Part shown: in pieces, positions 20,571 through 28,010 of the stretch
Numbering within the stretch: the stretch's first letter is position 1
How the letters are laid out: each line of letters begins with the position of its first letter
Assembly: GCA_022842825.1 (NCBI GenBank)
Contig: JALHOU010000019.1
Coordinates: forward strand, 2,315 to 40,172
Length of the DNA: 37,858 bases
Source: Rubrivivax sp.
Lineage (GTDB): Bacteria; Pseudomonadota; Gammaproteobacteria; Burkholderiales; Burkholderiaceae_C
Direction: 5' to 3'
Made by a program: the position numbers and the translations under genes
Notes under the pieces: model-generated
Told to the model about the DNA's origin: nothing
Database searches by the model: none
What the model saw: the letters and a program-made list of their open reading frames with translations, nothing else

Positions 20571-21118
20571 AGCACCTCCCCGAGCATGTGGTATCGGCCG
20601 CCCTGGAAGAGGAGCGGCGCCGTGGCGATGTCGGCCAGCCGGCACACGCGGCCGATGAAGAGCCGGTGGTCGCCGCCCTCGTGTGCGGCCACACGCTCGC
20701 ACTCGAAGACGGCGGCGCACCCGGCGAGCACCGGCGCACCGCCCAGGCCCGCCGACCAGGCCCCTTCGTCGAACTTGCGCTCGCCCGGCTGCGGCGAGGC
20801 AAAACGCCGCGACAGCTCCACCTGCGTCTCGGCGAGCACGTTGACGGCGAAGTGCGCGGCGGCCTCGAAGGCCGGCAGGCTCGGGCTCACCTTGCGCAGC
20901 GACCACAACACGAGCGGCGGCTCGAGCGAGAGCGCGCTGAAGGAGTTGGCCGTGAGGCCGACACGCGCGCCGGTGGCGTCGAGGCAGGTGATGATCGACA
21001 CGCCCGTGGCGAAGCGGCCAAGCGCGCCTCGCAGCACCTGCGGGCTCGGCAGGTCGGCGCCCGCCGCGGCCTCGGTGGGAAAGGAAGGCGACCGCAGGTC
21101 GGCGCGGGGGGCCGTCAT
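20567..21118 (-). CDS. Flavin reductase family protein (HpaC/RutF-like)
   Basis: A 183-residue FMN-binding split-barrel protein. Family blocks are FATGVSIITCLDATGARVGLTANSFSALSLEPPLVLWSL (about 34-72), FAVNVLAETQ and the C-terminal GDHRLFIGRVCRL (about 148-160). Such proteins reduce FMN or FAD with NAD(P)H and hand the free reduced flavin to a separate monooxygenase. No classic HpaB- or RutA-type oxygenase is in the window; the acyl-CoA-dehydrogenase-like gene three genes downstream is the only candidate partner. The start ATG overlaps the moaE stop (ATGA), so translation is coupled to moaE, which is unexpected for a catabolic gene. Confidence 0.87.
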   Translation of the reverse strand: MTAPRADLRSPSFPTEAAAGADLPSPQVLRGALGRFATGVSIITCLDATGARVGLTANSFSALSLEPPLVLWSLRKVSPSLPAFEAAAHFAVNVLAETQVELSRRFASPQPGERKFDEGAWSAGLGGAPVLAGCAAVFECERVAAHEGGDHRLFIGRVCRLADIATAPLLFQGGRYHMLGEVL

Positions 21119-21633
21119 GCCGGGGCGTTGCCTGCCTGGATACCCCAGCGCGCGAGCGCCGCATCGTCGGCCACGCGGGCATCGACCCAGCGTGCGCCCT
21201 CGGGCGTGGTCTCCTTCTTCCAGAACGGCGCCTGCGTCTTCAGGTAGTCCATCAGGAACTCGCAGGCCATGAAGGCCTGGCCGCGGTGCGCCGAGCTGAC
21301 AGCGACGAGCACGATCTGGTCGCCCGGCATCAGCGGGCCGACGCGGTGCACAACACGGGCGCCGCGGATGTCGAAGCGGCGCATGGCCTCGTCGATCATG
21401 GCCTCGATGGCGCGCTCGGTCATGCCCGGGTAGTGCTCGAGCTCCATCGCGCTCACCTCGCCGGCCTGGCCGCCGTTGCGGTCGCGCACGGTGCCGATGA
21501 AGCTCGCCACGGCGCCGACACCGAGGTCGAGGGCGCTGCCGGCACTGCGCACGGCCGCCACTTCGGCGCCGAGGTCGAAGTCGGCCGTCTGGATGCTCAC
21601 GCGAGCCGTTGGGCGTGGTGCCGTGGTGTCCAT
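21115..21633 (-). CDS. moaE: Molybdopterin synthase catalytic subunit MoaE
   Basis: Large subunit of molybdopterin synthase; with MoaD-thiocarboxylate it inserts two sulfurs into cyclic pyranopterin monophosphate. The 172-residue protein has GAVASFIGTVRDRN (about 40-53), MELEHYPGMTERAI, HRVGPLMPGDQIVLVAVSSAHR and APFWKKETTPEGARWVDAR near 133-151, containing the conserved active-site lysines. The start ATG 21631-21633 is two bases after the moaD stop. The last four bases overlap the start of the flavin reductase gene. About 15 extra N-terminal residues compared with E. coli MoaE. Confidence 0.95.
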   Translation of the reverse strand: MDTTAPRPTARVSIQTADFDLGAEVAAVRSAGSALDLGVGAVASFIGTVRDRNGGQAGEVSAMELEHYPGMTERAIEAMIDEAMRRFDIRGARVVHRVGPLMPGDQIVLVAVSSAHRGQAFMACEFLMDYLKTQAPFWKKETTPEGARWVDARVADDAALARWGIQAGNAPA

Positions 21634-21635
21634 GC

Positions 21636-21887
21636 TCAGCCGCCGGTCACGGGCGGGAAGAAGGCGACCTCGGCGGCTTCGCGCAGCGCCACGCCCTCTT
21701 CGGCCATGTGCTGGTCGAGCGAGCAGCGCACGGCGCGGCCGCGCGCCAGCACCTCGGCGTGGCGGCCGCCGCGCGCGATGAGCGTGTCGCGCAGCACGCC
21801 GAGCGTCGCGCCCGCCTCGAGCGCCACGGTCTCGCCGGGGCCGAGGGCCTCGCGCAGCGAGGCGAAATAACGCACCTGCACCTTCAT
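21636..21887 (-). CDS. moaD: Molybdopterin synthase sulfur carrier subunit MoaD
   Basis: An 83-residue ubiquitin-like sulfur carrier: MKVQVRYFASLRE at the N-terminus, EVAFFPPVTGG at the C-terminus. The terminal Gly-Gly is the site adenylated by MoeB and converted to a thiocarboxylate. The start ATG 21885-21887 lies 38 bases after the moeA stop; no strong Shine-Dalgarno is visible. It is directly followed by moaE. Confidence 0.93.
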   Translation of the reverse strand: MKVQVRYFASLREALGPGETVALEAGATLGVLRDTLIARGGRHAEVLARGRAVRCSLDQHMAEEGVALREAAEVAFFPPVTGG

Positions 21888-21925
21888 CGTGGGCTCATCG
21901 GGCGGTCTGTCACCTCGGCCTGCCC

Positions 21926-23272
21926 CTAGCGGTCCACCAAGTCGGACAAGGGCAGGTAGCGTACCGCGTCGCCGCGCGCGATGGCCTGGCCGGGCGGGTT
22001 GTCCACGAGGCCGTCGGCCCAGACGGCGGAGTTGAGCACGCCCGAACTCTGGTTCTCGAAGAGTTCGAGCGCACCCTCGGCATTGAGCCGCACGCGCAGG
22101 AACTCGCGCCGCTTGTCGGGGCGCGGCCAGTCGAAGGCGGCGCGCAGCGGCAGCGGCTGCGGCAGGGCCGTGGGCAGGCCCTGCATGGCGCGCAGCACCG
22201 TGCCGACGCACAGCACGAAGGTCACGAAGGAGGAGACCGGGTTGCCGGGCAGGCCGACGAAGAGCGCCTCGCCGGCTGCCGCCGCCCCGCCACCCGCCCG
22301 GCGCACCGCGCCGAAGGCGAGCGGCTTGCCCGGCTTCATCGCGATCTGCCAGTTCTCGAGCCGACCCTCGGCCAGCACGGCGGGCCGCAGGTGGTCTTCC
22401 TCGCCGACCGAGACGCCACCGCTCGTGACGATGAGGTCGTTGCCGGCCGCGGCGCGCCGCAACGCGTCTCGCGTGGCGTCGAGCCGGTCGGGCACGATGC
22501 CGAGGTCGTTCACCTCGCAGCCGGCGGCCTGCAGGAGGCCACGCAGCGTGAAGCGGTTGCTGTTGTAGATGGCGCCGGGCTTCAGCGGCTCGCCGGGCAT
22601 CACGAGTTCGTCACCGGTGGAGAACACCGCCACGCGCGGGCGGCGCAGCACCTGCAGCGTGCCGGCACCGACCGAGGCGGCCAGGCCGAGCGCCTGTGGC
22701 GTGAGGCGAACGCCTCGCGCGAGCACGGTCGCCCCGGCGCGCACGTCCTCGCCGCGGCGGCGCACCCATTGGCCGGCCTGCGGAACGGCGAGGAAGCGCA
22801 CACGGCCCAGGCCTGCGCCTGCGCGGCCTTCGGCACCGGGCGTGGCACCGGGTGTCGTACCGGTTGTGGCACCGGGCACGGCCTCCGGCCCGAGCGCCTC
22901 GCACTGCTCCTGCATCACCACCGCGTCGGCACCCGGCGGCACCTGGGCCCCGGTGAAGATGCGCGCCGCGCTGCCGGGCGCGAGCGGCGCACCGACCACG
23001 CCGGCCGGGATGCGCTGGCTCACGGCCAGCACGGCCCCCACCGCGGCCACGTCGGCGGCCCGAACGGCGTAGCCGTCCATCGAGGTGTTGTCGGCGGGCG
23101 GCACGTCGAGCGCCGAGCGCACATCGCCAGCGAGCACGCGCCCGAGGGCTTCGAACGTGGACACGGACTCGGTGGCCGTCAACGCGTGCGGGACGCTGCC
23201 TTCGACGAGGCAGGCCAGCGCCTCGTCCAGCGACAGCATGGCGCGCGGCGCCGGGGGCCCCGAGGTACTCAT
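21926..23272 (-). CDS. moeA: Molybdopterin molybdenumtransferase MoeA
   Basis: Inserts molybdate into adenylylated molybdopterin. The 448-residue protein shows PPADNTSMDGYAVRAAD (about 58-74), RIFTGAQVPPGADAVVMQE, FSTGDELVMPGEPL, IYNSNRFTLRGLL, VTSGGVSVGEEDHLRP, MKPGKPLAFG and LPGNPVSSFVTF, covering all MoeA domains. It is longer than E. coli MoeA (411) mainly because of a PGAT-type repeat insertion around residues 132-150 encoded by the 12-bp repeats at 22832-22879. Its ATG overlaps the thrC stop (ATGA), a conserved type of coupling in this run. Confidence 0.95.
   Translation of the reverse strand: MSTSGPPAPRAMLSLDEALACLVEGSVPHALTATESVSTFEALGRVLAGDVRSALDVPPADNTSMDGYAVRAADVAAVGAVLAVSQRIPAGVVGAPLAPGSAARIFTGAQVPPGADAVVMQEQCEALGPEAVPGATTGTTPGATPGAEGRAGAGLGRVRFLAVPQAGQWVRRRGEDVRAGATVLARGVRLTPQALGLAASVGAGTLQVLRRPRVAVFSTGDELVMPGEPLKPGAIYNSNRFTLRGLLQAAGCEVNDLGIVPDRLDATRDALRRAAAGNDLIVTSGGVSVGEEDHLRPAVLAEGRLENWQIAMKPGKPLAFGAVRRAGGGAAAAGEALFVGLPGNPVSSFVTFVLCVGTVLRAMQGLPTALPQPLPLRAAFDWPRPDKRREFLRVRLNAEGALELFENQSSGVLNSAVWADGLVDNPPGQAIARGDAVRYLPLSDLVDR
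22832..22879. repeat. Four tandem 12-bp units inside moeA
   Basis: Plus-strand units are GGCACCGGGCGT, GGCACCGGGTGT, CGTACCGGTTGT and GGCACCGGGCAC. In the moeA frame they encode PGAx/TGTT-type four-residue repeats in a surface insertion. The unit is a multiple of three, so copy-number change would keep the frame. Confidence 0.85.
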
Positions 23273-24762
23273 CCCGCTTGCGTCTCGATGTGGCGCTTCA
23301 CGAGCGCGGCGTCGGCGGGCAGTACCGCGAAGCGGCGCGGCAGTGCCTCGATGCCGCGCAGCGTGGCGGGCACCTCGGGCACGGGGGCGGGGCCCGCAGG
23401 CCCGGCGAACGCCTCTTCGATGGTGGCGGCGAACTTCGCCGGCAGCGCCGTCTCGAGCACGATCATCGGCACGCCGGGCTCGAGATGCTCGCGCGCCACC
23501 TTCAGGCCATCGGCGGTGTGCGTGTCCACGAGCCGCCGCGAGCGCTGCCAGGTGCCGCGGATGGTGGCCAGACGGTCGGCGTGCGTGCTCTTGCCGGAGA
23601 CGAAGCCGAACGAGGCGATGCGCGCGTGCTCCTCGCGCGTGATCGTGAAGCCGCCATCGCGCGCCAGCGCCTCGCTGAACAACGCCTTCGTGCGCGCCCC
23701 ATCGCGGCCAAGCAGGTCGAACACGAAGCGCTCGAAGTTGCTCGCCTTGCTGATGTCCATGCTCGGGCTGGAGGTCTCGTGCGTCTCGGCCGTCGAGCGC
23801 GGCCGGTAGGTGCCGGTGCGGAAGAACTCGTCAAGCACGTCGTTCTCGTTGGTGGCGAGCGCGAGGCGCTGGATCGGCAGGCCCATCATCCGCGCCACGT
23901 GGCCGGCGCAGATGTTGCCGAAGTTGCCGCTCGGCACGGCGAAGCTGACCCGCTCGGTGTTGGACTTCGTCGCCTGGAAGTAACCGGCGAAGTAGTACAC
24001 CACCTGCGCCAGCAGGCGCGCCCAGTTGATGCTGTTGACGGTGCCGATCTTCCAGCGGCGCTTGAACTCGAGGTCGTTGCTCACCGCCTTGACGATGTCC
24101 TGGCAGTCGTCGAAGACACCCTCGATGGCGATGTTGTGGATGTTGGCATCCTGGAGGCTGAACATCTGCGCCTGCTGGAACGGGCTCATGCGGCCGTGCG
24201 GGCTGAGCATGAAGACGTGGATGCCGCGCTTGCCGCGCATCGCGTACTCGGCCGCGCTGCCGGTGTCGCCACTGGTGGCGCCGAGAATATTGAGGTGCTC
24301 GCCGCGGCGCGCCAGCTCGTACTCGAAGAGCTGCCCGAGCAGCTGCATGGCCATGTCCTTGAAGGCGAGCGTCGGGCCGTTCGACAGCGCCTGCAGATAC
24401 AGCCCTTCCTCCAGCTGGGCCACCGGCGTGATGGCGGGCGTGCCGAAGACGGCTTCGGTGTAGGTGGCGTGCGCCAGCCGCTTCAGGTCGGCCGGCGGGA
24501 TGTCGTCGATGTAGAGCGACAGGATCTCGAAGGCGAGATCGGCATACGAGAGGCCGCGCCAGCGCGCGAGCGTGGCCACGTCCACCTTCGGATAGCTCGC
24601 GGGCAGGTACAGGCCGCCATCGGTCGCGAGACCTTCGAGCAGGATGTCGGAGAAGCCGCGCAACGTGGGGTCGCCGCGCGTGCTGAGGTACTGCGCCTCC
24701 CGTCGGGCCACCCCACGGGAGGCGCCGGCCCCCTCGGGGGGTAGCGAAGCCTGGGGGCTCAT
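23269..24762 (-). CDS. thrC: Threonine synthase ThrC with a repeat-derived N-terminus
   Basis: PLP enzyme converting O-phosphohomoserine to threonine. The 497-residue reading frame has YLSTRG (25-30), LEGLATDGGLYLP (42-54), GPTLAFKDMAMQ with the PLP lysine K135, ATSGDTGSAAEYA, SINWARLLAQVVYYF, PSGNFGNICAGH, TNENDVLDEF, SMDISKASNFERFVF and a C-terminal PAKF. The family N-terminus starts at about residue 24. The first 23 residues (MSPQASLPPEGAG...) are encoded by a palindromic repeat (24695-24760), which now provides the ATG. AGGAG of the hom 3' end lies nine bases upstream, and TAA of hom directly abuts the ATG. No in-frame ATG, GTG or TTG is seen right before YLSTRG, so translation probably starts in the repeat. 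Confidence 0.95.
   Translation of the reverse strand: MSPQASLPPEGAGASRGVARREAQYLSTRGDPTLRGFSDILLEGLATDGGLYLPASYPKVDVATLARWRGLSYADLAFEILSLYIDDIPPADLKRLAHATYTEAVFGTPAITPVAQLEEGLYLQALSNGPTLAFKDMAMQLLGQLFEYELARRGEHLNILGATSGDTGSAAEYAMRGKRGIHVFMLSPHGRMSPFQQAQMFSLQDANIHNIAIEGVFDDCQDIVKAVSNDLEFKRRWKIGTVNSINWARLLAQVVYYFAGYFQATKSNTERVSFAVPSGNFGNICAGHVARMMGLPIQRLALATNENDVLDEFFRTGTYRPRSTAETHETSSPSMDISKASNFERFVFDLLGRDGARTKALFSEALARDGGFTITREEHARIASFGFVSGKSTHADRLATIRGTWQRSRRLVDTHTADGLKVAREHLEPGVPMIVLETALPAKFAATIEEAFAGPAGPAPVPEVPATLRGIEALPRRFAVLPADAALVKRHIETQAG
24695..24760. repeat. Palindromic REP-like element overlapping the thrC start
   Basis: Two adjacent hairpins: a 9-bp perfect stem, GCCTCCCGT (24695-24703) with ACGGGAGGC (24715-24723), and CCCCC-TC-GGGGG (24729-24740), followed by TAGCGAAGCCTGGGG. 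I recall very similar sequences scattered through Comamonadaceae and Rubrivivax/Leptothrix-type genomes, where they give rise to spurious ORFs beginning with ASLPPEGAG-like peptides. No second copy is present in this window. Family membership rests on memory; the hairpins are seen directly. Confidence 0.65.
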
Positions 24763-26091
24763 TTAACTCAGCTCCTCCTTGCGGATGCGCACGATGGGGG
24801 CCAGCACGGTGGGCAGGGCCTGCATCTGCGCCAGCGCGGTGTTCATCCGTCCCTCGACGGTGTCGTGGGTGAGGATGATGAGGTCGGTCTGCTTCTCGCC
24901 CTCGGCGCTCTCGCGCTGCAGCACGGCGTCGATGCTGATGTCGTTCTCGGCCAGGATGCCGGTGATGCGCGCCAGCACGCCGGCCTTGTCGGCGACCACG
25001 AGGCGCAGGTAGAAGGCGGTCACGACCTGGGCGATCGGCAGGATCGGCGTGTCGGCCATCGAGCCGGGCTGGAAGGCCAGGTGCGGCACGCGGTGGTCGG
25101 GGTCGGCCGTGTGCAGGCGCGTGATGTCCACGAGGTCGGCGACGACGGCGCTGGCGGTGGGCTCGCTGCCGGCGCCCTTGCCGTAGTAGAGCGTCGTGCC
25201 GACCGCGTCGCCGTGCACGACGACGGCATTCATGGCGCCCTCGACGTTGGCAATGAGGCGCTGCGTCGGCACGAGCGTGGGGTGCACGCGCAACTCGATG
25301 CCGCCCGCGGCACCCTTCAGGTCGTCGCGGCGCTTGGTGATGCCCAGCAGCTTGATGCGGTAGCCGAGTTGCTCGGCATAGCGGATGTCTGCGGCCTGGA
25401 GCGCCGTGATGCCCTCGACATGCGCCTTGTCGAACTGCACCGGGATGCCAAAGGCGATGGCGCTCATGATGGTTGCCTTGTGCGCGGCATCGACGCCCTC
25501 GATGTCGAAGGTGGGGTCGGCCTCGGCGTAGCCGAGCGCCTGCGCCTGCTTCAGCACGACGCCGAAATCGAGCCCCTTGGCGCGCATCTCGGAGAGGATG
25601 AAGTTGGTGGTGCCGTTGATGATGCCGGCCACCCACTCGATGCGGTTGGCCGTGAGGCCCTCGCGCAGCGCCTTGATGATGGGGATACCCCCGGCCACGG
25701 CGGCCTCGAAGGCGACGATCACGCCCTTGGCGCTGGCGGCGGCGAAGATCTCGCTGCCATGCACGGCGAGCAGCGCCTTGTTGGCAGTGACGACATGCTT
25801 GCCCGCCGCGATGGCCTCGAGCACCAGCGCCCTGGCGATGCCGTAGCCGCCGATCAGCTCGATGACGATGTCGATGTCAGGGTTGGCGATGACGGCGCGC
25901 GCGTCGCTCACCACCTCGGCCTGCGTGCCGACGATGCTGCGCGCGCGTGCCGTGTCGAGGTCGGCCACCATCGAGATGCGGATCTCGCGACCGGCGCGGC
26001 GGCGGATCTCCTCCTGGTTGCGCCGCAGCACCTTGAAGGTGCCGCTGCCGACGGTGCCGATGCCGAGCAGGCCGACCTGGATGGGCTTCAT
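24763..26091 (-). CDS. hom: Homoserine dehydrogenase with C-terminal ACT domain
   Basis: Reduces aspartate semialdehyde to homoserine, the branch point to threonine and methionine. The 442-residue protein has the NAD(P)-binding GLLGIGTVGSGT (7-18), ELIGGYGIAR, TANKALLAVHG, EAAVAGGIPIIKALREGL, GIINGTTNFILSEM, GYAEADPTFDIEGVDAAHK and a C-terminal ACT domain (from about 355, LRLVVADKAGVLARITGIL). The ACT domain predicts threonine feedback control, as in other monofunctional Hom proteins. Start ATG 26089-26091 has no strong Shine-Dalgarno; it lies 41 bases after the alaA stop. The stop TAA abuts the thrC ATG. Confidence 0.96.
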   Translation of the reverse strand: MKPIQVGLLGIGTVGSGTFKVLRRNQEEIRRRAGREIRISMVADLDTARARSIVGTQAEVVSDARAVIANPDIDIVIELIGGYGIARALVLEAIAAGKHVVTANKALLAVHGSEIFAAASAKGVIVAFEAAVAGGIPIIKALREGLTANRIEWVAGIINGTTNFILSEMRAKGLDFGVVLKQAQALGYAEADPTFDIEGVDAAHKATIMSAIAFGIPVQFDKAHVEGITALQAADIRYAEQLGYRIKLLGITKRRDDLKGAAGGIELRVHPTLVPTQRLIANVEGAMNAVVVHGDAVGTTLYYGKGAGSEPTASAVVADLVDITRLHTADPDHRVPHLAFQPGSMADTPILPIAQVVTAFYLRLVVADKAGVLARITGILAENDISIDAVLQRESAEGEKQTDLIILTHDTVEGRMNTALAQMQALPTVLAPIVRIRKEELS

Positions 26092-26132
26092 GTCTTGTCG
26101 TTCGTCAGGGAGGTGCGGGAGCCGGCGCGGGG

Positions 26133-27350
26133 TCAGCCCGCGTGGCGTTTGCGGTAGTGCGCGAGAAAGCGGTCGATGCGGCCGATGGCCTCGGTGAGGT
26201 CGTCGACGTTGGGCAGGAAGACGGTGCGGAAGTGGTCCGGCGCCGGCCAGTTGAAGCCGGTGCCCTGCACGATCAGCACCTTCTCCTCGGCCAGCAACTC
26301 GTAGGCGAACTGCTGGTCGTCGTCGATCGGGTAGACCTTGGGGTCCAGGCGCGGGAACATGTACAGCGCCGCCTTGGGCTTGACGACGCTCACGCCCGGG
26401 ATCTGCGAGAGCAGTTCGTAGGCCTTGTCGCGCTGCTTGCACAGCCGCCCGCTGGGCGCGACGAGGTCCTTGATGCTCTGGTAGCCGCCGAGCGCGGTCT
26501 GGATGGCCAACTGCCCCGGCGTGTTGCTGCACAGGCGCAACGAGGCCAGCATGTTCAGGCCCTCGATGTAGTCGCGGGCGTGGCGCTTCTCGCCGCTCAC
26601 CACCATCCAGCCGGCGCGGTAGCCGCAGCTGCGGTAGTTCTTCGACAGGCCGTTGAAGGTGATGACGAGCAGGTCGTCGGCCAGCGCCGCCATGCTGGTG
26701 TGGGTGTGGCCGTCGTAAAGCGTCTTGTCGTAGATCTCGTCGGCGAACACCACCAGGTCGTGCTGGCGCGCGATCTCGAGGAGGCCGAGCAGCAGATCGT
26801 CGGGATACAGCGCGCCGGTGGGGTTGTTGGGGTTGCAGACGATGATGCCGCGCGTGCGCGGCGTGATCTTGCGGCGGATGTCGTCGAGGTCGGGCAGCCA
26901 GCCCGCGCCCTCGTCGCACAGGTAGTGCACGGGCACGCCGCCGGACAGGCCCGTCACCGCGGTGTACAGAGGGAAGTCGGGCGTCGGGATCAGCATCTCG
27001 TCGCCGTCGTTGAGCAGGGCGCTCACCGCCATCTGGATGAGCTCGGAGGCGCCGTTGCCCAGGTAGACGTCGTCCACCGTCACGCCACGCACGCCCTTCT
27101 CCTGCGTGTAGTGGACCACCGCCTTGCGCGGGGCGAACAGCCCCTTGCTGTCGGTGTAGCCGGCGGCATCGGGCAGGTTGCGGATCATGTCCTGCACGAT
27201 CTCGTCGGGCGGCTCGAGGCCGAACGCGGCCACGTTGCCGATGTTGAGCTTGATGATGCGGTGGCCCTCCTCCTCCATCTGCCGCGCCTTGTCGAGCACC
27301 GGGCCGCGGATGTCGTAGGCCACGTTGGCCAGCTTGGCCGACTTGGACAC
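26133..27350 (-). CDS. alaA: Alanine/pyruvate aminotransferase AlaA
   Basis: PLP fold-type I aminotransferase making alanine from pyruvate with glutamate. Very close to E. coli AlaA in YDIRGPVL, KLNIGNVAAFG, GYTDSKGLFAPRKAV, GNGASELIQ, CNPNNPTGALY, FADEIYDKTLYDG, FNGLSKNYR (PLP lysine K237 with the chosen start), YIEGLNMLASLRLCSN, TALGGYQSIKD and GTGFNWP. The frame stays open to an ATG at 27488, but that would be two bases from the divergent gene's start and adds 46 residues without similarity. I choose GTG 27348-27350, giving 405 residues, the same length as E. coli AlaA; no good Shine-Dalgarno supports it, so the start is uncertain. First gene of the long minus-strand run. Confidence 0.92.
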   Translation of the reverse strand: MSKSAKLANVAYDIRGPVLDKARQMEEEGHRIIKLNIGNVAAFGLEPPDEIVQDMIRNLPDAAGYTDSKGLFAPRKAVVHYTQEKGVRGVTVDDVYLGNGASELIQMAVSALLNDGDEMLIPTPDFPLYTAVTGLSGGVPVHYLCDEGAGWLPDLDDIRRKITPRTRGIIVCNPNNPTGALYPDDLLLGLLEIARQHDLVVFADEIYDKTLYDGHTHTSMAALADDLLVITFNGLSKNYRSCGYRAGWMVVSGEKRHARDYIEGLNMLASLRLCSNTPGQLAIQTALGGYQSIKDLVAPSGRLCKQRDKAYELLSQIPGVSVVKPKAALYMFPRLDPKVYPIDDDQQFAYELLAEEKVLIVQGTGFNWPAPDHFRTVFLPNVDDLTEAIGRIDRFLAHYRKRHAG

Positions 27351-27475
27351 GGTGCGCCCGTGTTGCTTGGCGATCGAGGTCAGGTGGGGGACGACGGGCA
27401 GAGGGGCGTTCAAGATGGCGGGGAGGCGGGCAAGGCCTCTCGGTGGAAGGTGGGTCGGAGCAAGGGGGCAGAAAC

Positions 27476-27481
27476 TAGAAT
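27476..27481 (+). promoter_or_regulatory. -10-like hexamer just upstream of the Mth938-domain gene
   Basis: TAGAAT (5/6 match to TATAAT) in an AT-rich island, ending nine bases before the ATG at 27491. No matching -35 is visible. Transcription from it would begin within a few bases of the ATG, giving a leaderless or nearly leaderless mRNA, consistent with the absence of a Shine-Dalgarno. Confidence 0.35.
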
Positions 27482-27490
27482 TATCCATCC

Positions 27491-27868
27491 ATGAAGTTCG
27501 TCCCCGAGACGCTGGAAGGCGCCAACATGATCGCCCGCCACGAGCCGCAGCGCCTGTGGGTGGGCGGGGCGTTGCAGGAGCGCAGTGTCTTCGTGCCCTG
27601 GATGGGAGAGGTGACGCCCTGGCCTGTGGCGCGCTGGACCGACCTCTCGCTCGCCGACTTCGAGCGCATGGCCGCCTTCGAGCCCGAACTCGTCATCTTC
27701 GGCAGCGGCGGCCGCATGCGCTTCGCGCCGCCTGCGCTGCTGCGGCCTCTCGTCGAGCGCCGCATTGGCATCGAGTGCATGGACACCGCCGCCGCCTGCC
27801 GCACCTACAACGTGCTCGTCAGCGAGAGGCGCTCGGTGCTCGCGGCACTGCTGGTGGGCGTCGACTGA
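27491..27868 (+). CDS. Mth938-like (DUF498) domain protein
   Basis: A 125-residue protein beginning MKFVPETLEGANMI and containing LVIFGSGGRMRFAP (about 66-79), the glycine-rich loop typical of the Mth938/NDUFAF3-like fold, and GIECMDTAAACRTYNVLVSERR near the C-terminus, also typical of the family. Mitochondrial relatives assist complex I assembly; the bacterial function is not established. It is divergent from alaA and upstream of bcp in the same direction, a pairing I recall from other Burkholderiales. Confidence 0.85.
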   Translation: MKFVPETLEGANMIARHEPQRLWVGGALQERSVFVPWMGEVTPWPVARWTDLSLADFERMAAFEPELVIFGSGGRMRFAPPALLRPLVERRIGIECMDTAAACRTYNVLVSERRSVLAALLVGVD

Positions 27869-27913
27869 CCCCTGCCCGGTCCGGGCCGCCGCAGCCCGGT
27901 CATGCCGGCGACT

Positions 27914-27919
27914 TATAAT
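27914..27919 (+). promoter_or_regulatory. Consensus TATAAT -10 element upstream of bcp
   Basis: A perfect TATAAT in otherwise GC-rich sequence, 91 bases before the bcp ATG and 45 after the previous stop. The -35 position is not recognisable. The leader between it and the ATG contains a repeated CCCAACCGG and a GC-rich inverted repeat around 27955-27988 that may fold, but it does not match a riboswitch I know. Confidence 0.5.
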
Positions 27920-28010
27920 TTGGGGCTGTCAGCCGCTTTGGCCCCCACCTGATGGCCCAACCGGTGCCCAACCGGCGGGACCGGCGGGTGCGCAGCAGAG
28001 ATCCTCCTCC

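Noticed and set aside
27351..27488. A 46-residue N-terminal extension of AlaA from the ATG at 27488
   Set aside because: It lacks similarity to AlaA, lies two bases from the divergent start and would leave no room for promoters.
27920..28010. A riboswitch in the bcp leader
   Set aside because: Repeated CCCAACCGG and GC-rich pairing are visible, but I cannot match any known riboswitch core.
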